Below are positions 46,825 to 56,529 of a DNA stretch of 64,000 nt, piece after piece. The position numbers were made by a program, and so were the translations under genes. The notes beneath the pieces were generated by a model. The model saw only the letters and a program-made list of their open reading frames with translations. It made no database searches and was not told the DNA's origin. The DNA is taken from the NCBI RefSeq assembly GCF_001641285.1, contig NZ_CP014841.1:3246001-3310000 (forward strand), given 5' to 3'. This stretch comes from Dyella thiooxydans. GTDB taxonomy: Bacteria > Pseudomonadota > Gammaproteobacteria > Xanthomonadales > Rhodanobacteraceae. Each line of letters begins with the position of its first letter. Position 1 is the stretch's first letter.

Positions 46825-48513
46825 TTACATGCTCTCCGGGGCGCTCAGGCCCAACAGGTCCAGACCGTTCTTGAGCACCTGGCGGGTGGCGACCGACAAC
46901 GCCAGACGGGCGTTGCGCAGCTCGGCATCCTCGACCAGGAACTGGTGCGCGTTGTAGTAGGCGTGGAACGCGTTGGCCAGCTCGCGCAGCCAGCCGGCGA
47001 TCAGGTGCGGTTCGAGATGCTCGGCCGCGGCCTCGACCATCTCCGGGTACTTCGACAGCTCGATCAGCAGCACCTGCTCGTGCTCGCTGTCCAGCCGCGC
47101 CAGGCGTGCCAGTCCGGCGTCAAGGTCCACTGTGAGGCCTTTCTCCGCAGCCTGGCGCAGCACACTGCACACGCGGGCGTGGGCGTACTGGATGTAGTAG
47201 ACCGGGTTGTCGTTGGTCTGCGAGCGGGCCAGATCGATGTCGAACACCAGCTGCGAGTCGCCCTTGCGCGCGATCAGGAAGTAGCGCGTGGCGTCGCGGC
47301 CGACCTCGTCGATCAGGTCGCGCAGGGTCACGTAGCTGCCGGCGCGCTTGGAGATCTTCACCTCCTCGCCGCCCTTCATCACGGTGACCATCTGGTGCAG
47401 CACGTACTCGGGCCAGTTCTTCGGAATGCCCACGTCCAGCGCCTGCAGGCCGGCCTTCACCCGGGCCAGCGAGCCATGGTGGTCCGAGCCCAGCTCGGTG
47501 ATCGCACGCTCGTAGCCGCGCTGCCACTTGGAGCGGTGGTAGGCGACGTCCGGCACGAAGTAGGTGTAGGTGCCGTCGGACTTGCGCATCACGCGGTCCT
47601 TGTCGTCGCCGAAGTCGGTCGAGCGCAGCCACAGCGCGCCGCCTTCCTCGTAGGTGTGGCCGTGGGCGATGAGCTCGCGCACGGTCTCGTCCACCTTGCC
47701 GTCGGCGTACAGCGAGGACTCCAGGAAATACACGTCGAAGGCGACGCCGAAGGCCTTCAGGTCCAGGTCCTGCTCGTGGCGCAGGTAGGCCACGGCGAAC
47801 TGGCGGATCGCGTCCAGGTTGTCCGGATCCTTCGCGCCGACCACCGTGTGGCCGTCGGCGGTGACGCTGTCGCCGGCCAGGTAGGCCTTCGCCACGTCGG
47901 CGATGTAGTCGCCGCGGTAGCCATCCTCCGGCCAGCCGGCATCGTCGGGGGCGAGACCGCGCGCACGCGCCTGGGTGGAGATCGCCAGGTTGGCGATCTG
48001 CACGCCCGCATCGTTGTAGTAGAACTCGCGCTTGACGTCCCAGCCGGTGGCATCGAGCAGGCGGCTGATGCAGTCGCCGATCGCCGCGGCGCGGCCATGG
48101 CCGACGTGCAGCGGACCGGTCGGATTGGCCGACACGTATTCCACGCCCGCCACCTTGCCGCCACCGCTGGTGTTGCGCCCGTAAGCGTCGCCTTCGGCGA
48201 AGGTGCGCCGCACTTCGGCGTGGTAAGCCTCGGCGGCCAGGAAGAAGTTGATGAAGCCCGGCCCGGCGATCTCCACCTTAGACACCAGCGCATTGGCCGG
48301 CATCGCGGCGACCAGCTTCTCGGCCAGCTCACGCGGCCTGGCGCGGGCCGGCTTGGCCAGCAGCATCGCCAGGTTGGTGGCGAAATCGCCGTGCTCGCGG
48401 CTGCGCGCACGCTCGATCACGAAGTGCGGAATCACGAGATCGGCGGGGAGGATGGAGTCGGTGCGCAGGCCGTCGAGGGCCTGCAGCAACAGGGCGCGCA
48501 GCTGATCTTTCAC
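46825..48513 (-). CDS. argS: arginyl-tRNA synthetase
   Basis: 562-residue class I aminoacyl-tRNA synthetase. The HIGH-type motif is in [13 protein letters not shown] (about residues 122-134), the KMSKS position reads KISKRAG, and the C-terminal anticodon-binding DALR domain ends the protein. GTG 48513 (VKDQLRALL) is chosen because the resulting length equals the family norm; the frame remains open to 48636 without similarity. It starts the operon argS-SPOR-SDR. Confidence 0.95.
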   Translation of the reverse strand: MKDQLRALLLQALDGLRTDSILPADLVIPHFVIERARSREHGDFATNLAMLLAKPARARPRELAEKLVAAMPANALVSKVEIAGPGFINFFLAAEAYHAEVRRTFAEGDAYGRNTSGGGKVAGVEYVSANPTGPLHVGHGRAAAIGDCISRLLDATGWDVKREFYYNDAGVQIANLAISTQARARGLAPDDAGWPEDGYRGDYIADVAKAYLAGDSVTADGHTVVGAKDPDNLDAIRQFAVAYLRHEQDLDLKAFGVAFDVYFLESSLYADGKVDETVRELIAHGHTYEEGGALWLRSTDFGDDKDRVMRKSDGTYTYFVPDVAYHRSKWQRGYERAITELGSDHHGSLARVKAGLQALDVGIPKNWPEYVLHQMVTVMKGGEEVKISKRAGSYVTLRDLIDEVGRDATRYFLIARKGDSQLVFDIDLARSQTNDNPVYYIQYAHARVCSVLRQAAEKGLTVDLDAGLARLARLDSEHEQVLLIELSKYPEMVEAAAEHLEPHLIAGWLRELANAFHAYYNAHQFLVEDAELRNARLALSVATRQVLKNGLDLLGLSAPESM

Positions 48514-48607
48514 GGGTCGGGGTCGGCAAGCAATTGGACCGGCAATGCTAACAGAGCGGGGCTGAGCGTCAGCCCGGAGCGGTCCTGATGCGGTGCGGGA
48601 GCAGGCC

Positions 48608-48616
48608 TGTGGATAA
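48608..48616 (-). promoter_or_regulatory. DnaA-box-like site TTATCCACA
   Basis: The minus strand reads TTATCCACA, the perfect consensus DnaA box. A related TTATGCACA lies at 48771-48779 on the same strand. Two sites without a cluster and without dnaA or dnaN nearby do not make an origin. Confidence 0.45.
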
Positions 48617-48940
48617 CTCTGTGGGAAAGGTGACACGCTTGTCGGCCCAGTCGGCCGTCAATGCCGATTTCACTTTGATCAAGGCGTGTAAACATATTAA
48701 TTTCAAATACTTGGAGCAAGTATCTTGCTCGGACTTCACGTTGGCCCCGCAAATGCCCTTCCTGGCGAAATGTGCATAACTTTCCGCGTACCTGCGTTGT
48801 CCCGTACACGACCCGCCAGCGTCACGCACCTGTCATGCGGCACCGCCACACTGCGCCCCGTGCTCGACGACCTATCCTCCCCGGAGTCGTCGGGCACCAG
48901 GAGATACCGTGTTCTCCACCCTCCCCAAAAAAACGGCATG

Positions 48941-48975
48941 GGCGGTGCGGCGTGAGCCTGCACCGCCTTTTTTTT
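48941..48975 (+). terminator. intrinsic terminator
   Basis: GGCGGTGC (48941-48948) pairs with GCACCGCC (48960-48967), followed at once by eight T. On the minus strand a T run lies about six bases past the same stem, so it may also end radC transcription, whose stop is at 48997. Confidence 0.8.
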
Positions 48976-48996
48976 GGGACTCAGGGCTCCTGACGC

Positions 48997-49668
48997 TCAG
49001 ATCAGACCACGTTCGGCCATCGACACCGGCGTACCCGCCCCGATCACCAGATGGTCCAGGACTCGCACGCCGACCAGTTGGAGCGCGTCCCGGAGTTCCC
49101 GGGTGATCGCCCGGTCGGCCGCGCTGGGTTCGGCCACACCGCTTGGATGGTTGTGGGCGAAGATCACCGCGCAGGCGTTGTGCTTGAGGCAGGCGCGCAC
49201 GACTTCGCGCGGATGCACGCTGGCGCCGTCGACGGTGCCACGAAACAGCTCTTCGAACCCCAGCACGCGGTGTCGGTTGTCCAGGTACAGGCAGGCGAAC
49301 ACCTCGTAGGGACGATCGCGCAGCTGCGCCCGCAGATAGTCCCCGCTGTCCCGCGGGCTGCTCAGCGCCGGGCGTTCGCGTAGTTGTTCGCCCAGCGCGC
49401 GGCGGGCCAGTTCCAGCGCAGCGATCAGGCGCGCGCGCTTGGCTGGGCCGATGCCGCGCCGGCTGATGGCCTCCGCTGGAGCGCCAAGCAGGGAGGCGAG
49501 TCCTCCGTTGTCCTGCAGCAGGCCCCGACCCAGCGCGATCGCGTCGGTGCCCGGGATGCCGCTGCCCAGCAGCACGGCGATCAGTTCGGCGTCGGTCAGC
49601 GCGGCGCAGCCGCGGGCCAGCAGCTTCTCGCGGGGGCGTTCGGTTTCGGGCCAGTGGCGGATGCTCAT
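48997..49668 (-). CDS. radC: RadC-like JAB/MPN domain protein
   Basis: 223-residue protein with an N-terminal helix-hairpin-helix part (LASLLGAPAEAISRRGIGPA) and a C-terminal MPN/JAMM metalloprotease-like domain with HNHPSG (about residue 172) and a downstream Asp in EPSAADRAITREL. RadC function is unsettled despite the name. ATG 49668 (MSIRHWPETERPREKLL) is the family start; upstream in-frame ATG 49704 is less likely. Next to the coaBC region, as in many gammaproteobacteria. Confidence 0.9.
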   Translation of the reverse strand: MSIRHWPETERPREKLLARGCAALTDAELIAVLLGSGIPGTDAIALGRGLLQDNGGLASLLGAPAEAISRRGIGPAKRARLIAALELARRALGEQLRERPALSSPRDSGDYLRAQLRDRPYEVFACLYLDNRHRVLGFEELFRGTVDGASVHPREVVRACLKHNACAVIFAHNHPSGVAEPSAADRAITRELRDALQLVGVRVLDHLVIGAGTPVSMAERGLI

Positions 49669-49749
49669 CCGCTCAGCCTGCCGTCGAGGGTGACGCGCGG
49701 CCATCGGCCAAGCGCGGCCCGGTTTGTGGGTCGACCGCGTCGTGGACCG

Positions 49750-50652
49750 TCAGTGCGGCGGGGACAACCGCTGGGCGAAGGCGGTTGCGAGCCAGTCGAT
49801 GAACACCCGCACCCGCGGCGACAGCTGGCGGTTCTGCGGGTAGAGCACGTACACCGGAGACGGCTCCGGCGGGAACTCGGCCAGCACCTCGACCAGGATG
49901 CCGCGGGCCAGATCGTCCTCCACCCGGTAGCGCGGCACCTGCACCAAGCCCAGTCCGAGTCGGGCCAGTGCCACGTACATCTCCGCCCCGGTGGCGCTCA
50001 CCGTCTGCGGCAGCGGGATCTCCCGCAGCGAACCGCCCTGACGGAACTCCAGGGGCAGCACGCCCCCGGTGGCGGAGGACTCGAAGCCGACCATGCGGTG
50101 GCCGTCCAGCTCATCGGGCGAGCGCGGGATGCCGTGCTGCGCCAGGTAGGCGGGGCTGGCGAAGGTGCCCTCCGCCAGCGTGGCGATTTGCCGCCCGACC
50201 ATGCGGTTGTCGGCGGGACGGCCGACGCGCAGCACGCAGTCCACGCCCTCGCGCACCAGGTCCACGTAGCGGTCGCCGGCACCGATGCGCAGCTGGATGT
50301 CGGGATAGCGGGCGAGGAAGGCGGGCAGGTCGGGCAGCATGAAGTACTGCGCCAGGGTGCCGTGCACGTCCACCCGCAGCAGGCCGGCGGGCCGGGCGCC
50401 GGTGAACGCGGCCTCGGCTTCCTCGATCTCGGCGAGGATGGCCATGCAGCGCTGGTAGTACGCCTCGCCGTCCAGGGTGGGGCGCACCTGCCGCGTGGTG
50501 CGCTCGAGCAGACGCACGCCCAGCCGCGCCTCCAGCCGCTGCATCACTTCGGTGACGGTGGAGCGGGGCAGGGCCAGATCCTGCGCGGCGCGGGTAAAGC
50601 TGCGCCGTTCGACGATCCGGGTGAACAGGCGCATGGCGTCGACCCTGTCCAC
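49750..50652 (-). CDS. LysR family transcriptional regulator
   Basis: 300-residue LysR regulator. The winged HTH is FTRAAQDLALPRSTVTEVMQ (about residues 21-40), with LLERTTRQVRPT closing the DNA-binding domain, and the effector domain follows from FLARYPDIQLRIG. GTG 50652 gives VDRVDAMRLFTRIVERRSF, equivalent to the usual MDRxxAM start; the longer frame covers the operator region. It is divergent from the SDR genes at 50768 and 51522, its probable targets, and the region between carries LysR-type dyads. Confidence 0.88.
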   Translation of the reverse strand: MDRVDAMRLFTRIVERRSFTRAAQDLALPRSTVTEVMQRLEARLGVRLLERTTRQVRPTLDGEAYYQRCMAILAEIEEAEAAFTGARPAGLLRVDVHGTLAQYFMLPDLPAFLARYPDIQLRIGAGDRYVDLVREGVDCVLRVGRPADNRMVGRQIATLAEGTFASPAYLAQHGIPRSPDELDGHRMVGFESSATGGVLPLEFRQGGSLREIPLPQTVSATGAEMYVALARLGLGLVQVPRYRVEDDLARGILVEVLAEFPPEPSPVYVLYPQNRQLSPRVRVFIDWLATAFAQRLSPPH

Positions 50653-50665
50653 ATTTGTTCCTGAT

Positions 50666-50704
50666 ATCCGAAAAATATTGGCGGATTGAAGCAGATTATC
50701 CGCC
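50666..50704. promoter_or_regulatory. LysR-type operator dyads
   Basis: GGCGGAT (50680-50686) and ATCCGCC (50698-50704) form a perfect 7-bp dyad spaced by 11 bp, the classical T-N11-A geometry. A further ATCCG half-site at 50666-50670 is again 11 bp away from the CGGAT. Three half-sites in line match a recognition plus activation site for the adjacent LysR protein. Confidence 0.65.
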
Positions 50705-50767
50705 GAGGCGAAAAGCTCATCCTTTCTCCACCGGCATCCCGCCGGCTCAGCCAAAGAGGATGAACCC

Positions 50768-51508
50768 ATGTCCAGCCCCATCTCCCCCGTCGCCCTGGTC
50801 ACCGGCGCCTCGCGCGGCATCGGTGCCGCCATCGCCCGTCGTCTGGCTCGCGACGGCTTCACCGTGGTCGTCAATTACGCCGGCGATGCCCGCGCCGCCG
50901 CGGCGGTGGCGACCGATATCGAAGCGGCCGGCGGCCGCGCGCTGACCGCCCAGGCCGATGTGGCCGACCCGGCTGCCGTACGGCGGATGTTCGATGCCGC
51001 GGAAGCCGCGTTCGGCGGTATAGACGTGCTGGTGAACAACGCGGGCGTGCTGCAGCAGGCGCCGCTGGTCGAAGTGGACGACGACCAGTTCGACCGCATC
51101 ATCGCGATCAACCTCAAGGGCAGCTTCAACGCCATGCGCGAAGCAGGTCGTCGGCTGCGCGAGGGCGGTCGCATCATCAATTTCTCCTCCAGCCTAGTCG
51201 GCACCCTGCTGCCCACCTACGGCGCCTACGTTGCCAGCAAGGCGGCGGTGGAGGGGATGACGCCGATCCTGGCCAAGGAGTTGCGCGGCCGGCGGATCAC
51301 CGTCAACGCGGTGGCGCCGGGGCCGACCGCCACCGAGCTGTTCCTCAAGGGCAAGCCGGACGCGCTGGTCGAGCAGCTGGCCAAGGCCGCGCCACTGGAG
51401 CGCCTGGGCACGCCGGAAGACATCGCCAGCGTGGTGGCGTTCCTGGCCGGTCCGGACGGCGGCTGGGTGAACGGCCAGGTGCTGCGCGCCAACGGCGGCA
51501 TGGTCTGA
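50768..51508 (+). CDS. short-chain dehydrogenase/reductase
   Basis: 246-residue classical SDR with TGASRGIG (about 12-19), NNAG and catalytic AYVASKAA (Tyr near 154) intact. Closing IGG-type residues VLRANGGMV are as in FabG-like oxidoreductases. Divergent from the LysR regulator. It is followed 13 bp later by another SDR, so both probably form one LysR-controlled transcript. Substrate unknown. Confidence 0.87.
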   Translation: MSSPISPVALVTGASRGIGAAIARRLARDGFTVVVNYAGDARAAAAVATDIEAAGGRALTAQADVADPAAVRRMFDAAEAAFGGIDVLVNNAGVLQQAPLVEVDDDQFDRIIAINLKGSFNAMREAGRRLREGGRIINFSSSLVGTLLPTYGAYVASKAAVEGMTPILAKELRGRRITVNAVAPGPTATELFLKGKPDALVEQLAKAAPLERLGTPEDIASVVAFLAGPDGGWVNGQVLRANGGMV

Positions 51509-51521
51509 AGGAGGCGCAGCC

Positions 51522-52427
51522 ATGACCATCAAGCAAGTCATCGTCATCACCGGCGCCTCCAGTGGTTTCGGCTGGATGAGCGCCATCGCCCTGGCTCGTG
51601 CCGGTCACGCGGTGTACGCCGGCATGCGCGAAACCGACGGGCGCAACGCCCCGGCCGTGCAGCGCCTGCAGCAGCTCGCCAGCGGCGAGAGGCTGGACCT
51701 GCATGCGATCGAAATGGACATCGCCCGCCAGGCGTCGGTCGATGCGGCGATCGAGGCGATCCTGGCCATCCAGGGCCGCCTCGACGTGGTGGTGCACAAC
51801 GCCGGCCACATGGCCTACGGGCCGGCCGAGGCGTTCACGCCCGAGCAGTTCGCCGCGCTCTACGACACCAACGTGCTCGGCACGCAGCGGGTCAACCGCG
51901 CCGTGCTGCCGCATCTGAGGTCGCGCGGTCGAGGCCTTTTACTGTGGGTGTCATCTTCCAGCACCCGCGGCGGCACGCCGCCGTATCTCGCCCCGTATTT
52001 CGCCGCCAAGGCCGGCATGGACGCGCTGGCGGTGAGCTACGCCGGCGAGCTGGCGCGCTGGGGTATCGAGAGCAGCATCGTCGTGCCGGGGGCTTTCACC
52101 CAGGGCACCAACCATTTCGCCCATGCCGGCCAGCCGTCGGACGTGGCCGTGGCGACGGCCTACGCCGAAGGGCCGACGGCCGACCTCGCCGACGTCGCGC
52201 TGCGCGGGCTGGCCGCGCTGGAGCCGGCCGATGCCGATCCGCAGGCGGTCGCCGCAGCCATCGTGGCGGTGGTCGATGCGCCGCATGGCCGCCGGCCATT
52301 CCGCGTCCACGTCGATCCGGCGCAGGACGGCGCCGAAGTGGTCAACGGCGTGGCCGACCGGGTGCGCGCGGAACTGCTGCGGCGGATCGGCCTGGGCGAT
52401 CTGCTGCATCCGCGCGTCGAGGCGTGA
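51522..52427 (+). CDS. short-chain dehydrogenase/reductase
   Basis: 301-residue SDR with TGASSGFG (about 10-17), HNAGHMAYG and catalytic APYFAAKAGMD (Tyr near 162). It belongs to the SDR group with a longer C-terminus. An AAGGAGG ribosome-binding site lies just before the ATG. Second gene of the LysR-controlled pair. Substrate unknown. Confidence 0.85.
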   Translation: MTIKQVIVITGASSGFGWMSAIALARAGHAVYAGMRETDGRNAPAVQRLQQLASGERLDLHAIEMDIARQASVDAAIEAILAIQGRLDVVVHNAGHMAYGPAEAFTPEQFAALYDTNVLGTQRVNRAVLPHLRSRGRGLLLWVSSSSTRGGTPPYLAPYFAAKAGMDALAVSYAGELARWGIESSIVVPGAFTQGTNHFAHAGQPSDVAVATAYAEGPTADLADVALRGLAALEPADADPQAVAAAIVAVVDAPHGRRPFRVHVDPAQDGAEVVNGVADRVRAELLRRIGLGDLLHPRVEA

Positions 52428-52516
52428 GTCGGTACCACGATCGTCCGTCCGGCTCGCGCGGGCCGCGGCGGACGATTCCGGTAAGCTACCGGGCCAAACG
52501 AATCACGGGCCCAACC

Positions 52517-53722
52517 ATGAGTCTTGCCCACCGTCGCATCCTGCTGGGCGTGTCCGGCGGCATCGCCGCCTACAAGTCCTGCGAACTGGTCCGCCGCCTG
52601 CGTGATCTCGACGCCGAGGTGCGCGTGGTGATGACCGAGGGCGCCACCCACTTCGTCACGCCGACCACCTTCCAGGCGCTCTCCGGCGCGCCGGTGCGGG
52701 TCTCGTTGTGGGACGAGTCGGCCGAGGCGGCCATGGGTCACATCGAGCTGGCGCGCTGGGCCGAGCGCATCCTGATTGCCCCGGCCAGCGCCGACGTGCT
52801 GGCGCGGCTGGCACACGGCCAGGCCGACGACTTGCTCACGACGCTGTGCCTGGCCAGCGCCGCCCCGGTGTCGGTGGCGCCGGCGATGAACCAGCAGATG
52901 TGGGCGCACCCGGCGGTGCAGGCGAACCTGGCCACGCTGCGCTCGCGCGGCGTGACCGTGCTGGGCCCGGCGGCCGGCGAGCAGGCCTGCGGCGACATCG
53001 GCTCCGGCCGCATGCTTGAGCCGCTGGACCTGCGCGAGGCGTTGGCGGCCTCGTTCGGCAACGGCCTGCTGGCCGGGCGCCACGTGGTGGTCAGTGCCGG
53101 CCCGACCTACGAAGACATCGACCCGGTGCGCTTCATCGGCAACCGCAGTTCCGGAAAGATGGGCTTTGCCGTAGCCGAAGCCTGTGTCCTGGCCGGCGCC
53201 CGGGTCACCCTGGTGGCCGGCCCGGTGAGCCTGACGACGCCTGCCGGCGTGGCCCGTCGCATCGACGTACGCAGCGCGGCCCAGATGCATGCGGCAGTGC
53301 TGGAGGCTTCGGCGGGCGCGGATATCTACATTGCGTCGGCGGCCGTCGGCGACTACCGACCGGAGCAGGTGGCGCCATGCAAGCTGAAGAAGCAGGCCGG
53401 TGCCGACCTGGTGCTGACCCTGGCGGAAAACCCCGACATCCTCGCCAGCCTGTCGGCGTTGCCGGAGCATCCGTTCCTGGTCGGCTTCGCCGCCGAGACG
53501 CACGACGTGGCGACCTACGCGCAGGACAAGCTGCACCGCAAGAAGCTCGACATGATCGCCGCCAACCAGGTGGGCGAGGGCCTGGGGTTCGAGACCGCCG
53601 ACAACGCGCTCACCCTCTACTGGAACGGCGGTTCGCGCGAATTGGCGCGGGCCGGCAAGGCCGAATTGGCCCGTGAACTGGTCGCCTGCGTGGCCGAGCG
53701 CTTCCGGGGGACGCGCGCGTGA
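52517..53722 (+). CDS. coaBC: bifunctional phosphopantothenoylcysteine synthetase/decarboxylase
   Basis: 401-residue enzyme for two steps of coenzyme A synthesis. The N-terminal CoaC flavoprotein domain has [16 protein letters not shown], the catalytic His in [10 protein letters not shown] (about residue 75), PAMNQQMW and the active Cys in [10 protein letters not shown]. The C-terminal CoaB domain begins near 188 with [20 protein letters not shown] and continues with AAVGDYRP and KLKK. Its stop overlaps the dut GTG start by 4 bp. Confidence 0.95.
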   Translation: MSLAHRRILLGVSGGIAAYKSCELVRRLRDLDAEVRVVMTEGATHFVTPTTFQALSGAPVRVSLWDESAEAAMGHIELARWAERILIAPASADVLARLAHGQADDLLTTLCLASAAPVSVAPAMNQQMWAHPAVQANLATLRSRGVTVLGPAAGEQACGDIGSGRMLEPLDLREALAASFGNGLLAGRHVVVSAGPTYEDIDPVRFIGNRSSGKMGFAVAEACVLAGARVTLVAGPVSLTTPAGVARRIDVRSAAQMHAAVLEASAGADIYIASAAVGDYRPEQVAPCKLKKQAGADLVLTLAENPDILASLSALPEHPFLVGFAAETHDVATYAQDKLHRKKLDMIAANQVGEGLGFETADNALTLYWNGGSRELARAGKAELARELVACVAERFRGTRA

Positions 53723-54174
53723 TCGACGTCGAACTGAAGATCCTCGATCCGCGACTGGGCCACAGTATTCCGCTACCGGAACCGGCCACCATGGGCAGCG
53801 CAGGCATGGACCTGCGTGCCGCGCTGGAGGCCCCGGCCACCCTCGCTCCGGGCGAGACGCTGCTGGTCCCGAGCGGCTTTGCGATCCATATCGGCGATCC
53901 CGGCTGGTGCGCGCTGATCGTGCCGCGATCGGGCCTGGGGCATAAGCAGGGCCTGGTGATGGGCAACCTGGTCGGCGTCATCGATGCCGATTATCAGGGG
54001 CCATTGATGATTTCGTGCTGGAACCGCGGCACCCGGCCGGTCACCATCGGGGTGGGCGACCGCATCGCACAACTGCTGCTCGTGCCGGTGGCACAGGCAC
54101 GGCTGAAGGTGGTGGAAGAGTTCGCACCGTCGGAACGGGGGCAGGGCGGCTTCGGATCGACCGGAATCAACTGA
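53719..54174 (+). CDS. dut: dUTP diphosphatase
   Basis: 151-residue trimeric dUTPase that removes dUTP and supplies dUMP. All five motifs are present: [23 protein letters not shown] (with the catalytic Asp), GDRIAQL and the C-terminal [10 protein letters not shown]. Starts with GTG overlapping coaBC. Confidence 0.95.
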   Translation: MIDVELKILDPRLGHSIPLPEPATMGSAGMDLRAALEAPATLAPGETLLVPSGFAIHIGDPGWCALIVPRSGLGHKQGLVMGNLVGVIDADYQGPLMISCWNRGTRPVTIGVGDRIAQLLLVPVAQARLKVVEEFAPSERGQGGFGSTGIN

Positions 54175-54189
54175 TCTGCGGGGGCGGGG

Positions 54190-56520
54190 ATGGGTTTGAG
54201 CTGGGGGAAGACCAAAGCACTGGCCGAGGTCGACTGGAGGCGTCTGCTGCCGCTGGCCGTCGGTACGCTGCTGATCGTGCTCGGCCTGTTTGCCGGCTGG
54301 CAGGCATGGCTGATCGCGAACGAGGGACAAGCCAACGATCGCGTCCACCAGGCCCAGGCCGAAGCGGTCAGGGCGGTCTCGTCCGCACTGGACGGTCAGC
54401 GCCGTGCCGTCCGCAACGCGCTGGATCGCGTCGACCCCGCCACGCTGGCGGCCGACGCCAATACCGCCGTGGCGGCGGTGAAGGCGGCCGTGCCCGAGGC
54501 ACGGGTGGTGGAGTTCTACAGCCCGTCCCTGGGCGAAGTGCTGCACGCCAACTATCGCGAGTTCGGCTACGCCAAGGCCGCCCAGCTGATCGCCGCGCAA
54601 AGTATCGATGGCCCCGCCCTGGCGGAATCGGTGAATGCGCGTGACGGACGGCATGTCTCCTTTGCCATGCCAATCGGCCCGCTGCAGCATCCACTCGCCT
54701 GGGCGTGGGTGGAAGTGCCGTTCGAGCCGGTGGCCAGGGCCTTCAATGCGGTGTCTCCGGCCGGCGGTCGCATCGAGTTGCGCCAGGGCGACGACCGTGC
54801 CGACCTCGGCCTGCTGTCGCACGGAAACGCATCGGCGGTGCCCGAGGAAGACAGCGGCAAGCCGGTGCCGAACAGCGCGTTCAGTGTCACGGCGGCGCTG
54901 CCGGCGGCCTTCATCGTGCTGCCGCGCCAGTGGCCACTCGCTGCGCTGCTGAGCCTGCTCGGCCTGGGTGCGGGCGTGTGGCTGCTGCGTGTGCGGGGGG
55001 AGCGCCCGAGCGACGACGCGCCGGAGCCAGCGGCGGAGGAAGTCCCGTTGCCACCGCGTCGCGAGCGGGTACGTCCGGCCATCCCGCCGCCCGCGTCACC
55101 GCCGCCGGGACCGCAGCCGAAGGCGCCCCCGCCGGTGGTGGCCATCGACCCATCGATCTTCCGCGCCTACGATGTGCGCGGCGTGGTTGGCAAGACGCTG
55201 GACCGCCCCGTGGCGAAGCGGCTGGGCCAAGCAATCGGCGGCATGATGCGCGAGCAGGGGCTGCGCGAGATCGTGGTCGGCCGCGACGGCCGCAATTCCG
55301 GCCCGGAACTGGCCGGGGCCCTGGCCGAAGGCCTGCAGCTGGCAGGCATCGACGTCATCGACATCGGCGCGGTGCCCACGCCGGTGGTGTACTACGCGGC
55401 ATTCCGGCTCAACACCGGGTGTGGCGTGGCGGTCACCGGCAGCCACAATCCCCCGGAGTACAACGGCTTCAAGATCGTCCTCGGCGGGCAAACGCTGGCC
55501 GAGGCGGCGATCCAGGACCTGTACCGCCGCATCGTCGAAGGCGACCTGCCGGACGACGGGCACGGAAGCTCCCGGAACCTGGATGTCGTGCCCGACTACA
55601 TCGAGCGGATCGCCTCGGACGTGCAGGCCGAGCGCACACTGAAGGTGGTGGTGGACTGCGGCAACGGCATCGCGGGCGCGCTTGCGCCGCAGGTGCTCGA
55701 AGGTATCGGTTGCGAGGTCGTGCCGCTGTATTGCGACGTCGACGGCAGTTTCCCGAACCATCATCCGGATCCTTCCGATCCGGCCAATCTCGAGGACCTG
55801 ATTCTCGCCGTGAAGCAGACCGGCGCCGATCTCGGGGTGGCGTTCGACGGCGATGGCGATCGTCTCGGCGTGGTGACCCGCGAAGGCGAGATCGTCTACC
55901 CGGACCGTGTCCTGATGCTGTTCGCGCGGGATGTGCTGGCGCGCCAGCCGGGTGCCACGATCATCTACGACGTCAAGTGCACCGGGCACCTGAAGGGCCA
56001 GATCCTGGATGCAGGTGGCAGTCCGCTGATGTGGCGCACCGGACACTCGCTGATGAAAGCGAAGATGCGCGAGACCGGCGCAGAGCTGGCCGGCGAGATG
56101 AGCGGGCACTTCTTCTTCAAGGAGCGCTGGTACGGCTTCGACGACGGCATCTATGCCGCCGCGCGGCTGCTGGAGATTCTCGCTGGCGACCTGGAAGACC
56201 GCACCCCCGAGGACATCTTCGCCACCTGCCCGAAGGGTGTATCTACCCCCGAGCTGAAGATCGACCTGGCCGAGGGTGAGCAGAAGCGCTTCATGGACGC
56301 CTTCCGCGAGAAGGCCAGCTTCCCGGACGCCACGCTGGTGACCATCGACGGCGTGCGTGCCGACTGGCCGGATGGCTGGGGTCTCGTGCGGGCGTCGAAT
56401 ACCACGCCGACGCTGGTGTTGCGATTCGACGCGGACAATCCGACCGCACTGAAGCGCATCCAGCAGGTCTTCCGCGAGCAGCTGTTCCTGGTGAAGCCCG
56501 GCCTGAAGCTGCCGTTCTGA
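54190..56520 (+). CDS. algC: phosphomannomutase/phosphoglucomutase with N-terminal membrane domain
   Basis: 776-residue protein. The C-terminal enzyme (from about residue 318) has FRAYDVRG, the phosphoserine loop TGSHNPPEYNG (Ser near 417), the metal site DGDGDR (near 552) and the sugar-specificity part GEMSGHFFF. It interconverts mannose/glucose 6- and 1-phosphates for nucleotide sugars of LPS and exopolysaccharide. The first 320 residues are an additional region: a membrane helix (LPLAVGTLLIVLGLFAGW, about 20-37), an extracytoplasmic stretch, and a second helix near 240-258, followed by a Pro-rich linker. Third gene of coaBC-dut-algC. Confidence 0.9.
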   Translation: MGLSWGKTKALAEVDWRRLLPLAVGTLLIVLGLFAGWQAWLIANEGQANDRVHQAQAEAVRAVSSALDGQRRAVRNALDRVDPATLAADANTAVAAVKAAVPEARVVEFYSPSLGEVLHANYREFGYAKAAQLIAAQSIDGPALAESVNARDGRHVSFAMPIGPLQHPLAWAWVEVPFEPVARAFNAVSPAGGRIELRQGDDRADLGLLSHGNASAVPEEDSGKPVPNSAFSVTAALPAAFIVLPRQWPLAALLSLLGLGAGVWLLRVRGERPSDDAPEPAAEEVPLPPRRERVRPAIPPPASPPPGPQPKAPPPVVAIDPSIFRAYDVRGVVGKTLDRPVAKRLGQAIGGMMREQGLREIVVGRDGRNSGPELAGALAEGLQLAGIDVIDIGAVPTPVVYYAAFRLNTGCGVAVTGSHNPPEYNGFKIVLGGQTLAEAAIQDLYRRIVEGDLPDDGHGSSRNLDVVPDYIERIASDVQAERTLKVVVDCGNGIAGALAPQVLEGIGCEVVPLYCDVDGSFPNHHPDPSDPANLEDLILAVKQTGADLGVAFDGDGDRLGVVTREGEIVYPDRVLMLFARDVLARQPGATIIYDVKCTGHLKGQILDAGGSPLMWRTGHSLMKAKMRETGAELAGEMSGHFFFKERWYGFDDGIYAAARLLEILAGDLEDRTPEDIFATCPKGVSTPELKIDLAEGEQKRFMDAFREKASFPDATLVTIDGVRADWPDGWGLVRASNTTPTLVLRFDADNPTALKRIQQVFREQLFLVKPGLKLPF

Positions 56521-56529
56521 GCGGGACGG

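Larger units (their letters stand above)
48514..48996. other. long intergenic region between argS and radC, possible small-RNA locus
   Basis: No conventional gene is supported in 483 bp. It holds two DnaA-box-like sequences (48608 and 48771), an AT-rich stretch (48690-48710), a 7-bp stem GAGCAAG/CTTGCTC (48714-48730), a 7-bp stem CGACGAC/GTCGTCG (48865-48892), a strong AGGAGAT sequence before GTG 48909, and the terminator at 48941. This pattern fits a plus-strand short RNA or leader transcript, which I cannot identify. Confidence 0.4.

Noticed and set aside
45688..48588. 966-codon open frame antisense to argS and the SPOR gene
   Set aside because: Three well-identified genes occupy the other strand; no domain is visible in the long frame.
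48608..48779. Replication origin suggested by two DnaA-box-like sites and an AT-rich stretch
   Set aside because: Only two boxes, no cluster, and no dnaA, dnaN or gidA nearby. Chance or a minor DnaA-binding site is more likely.
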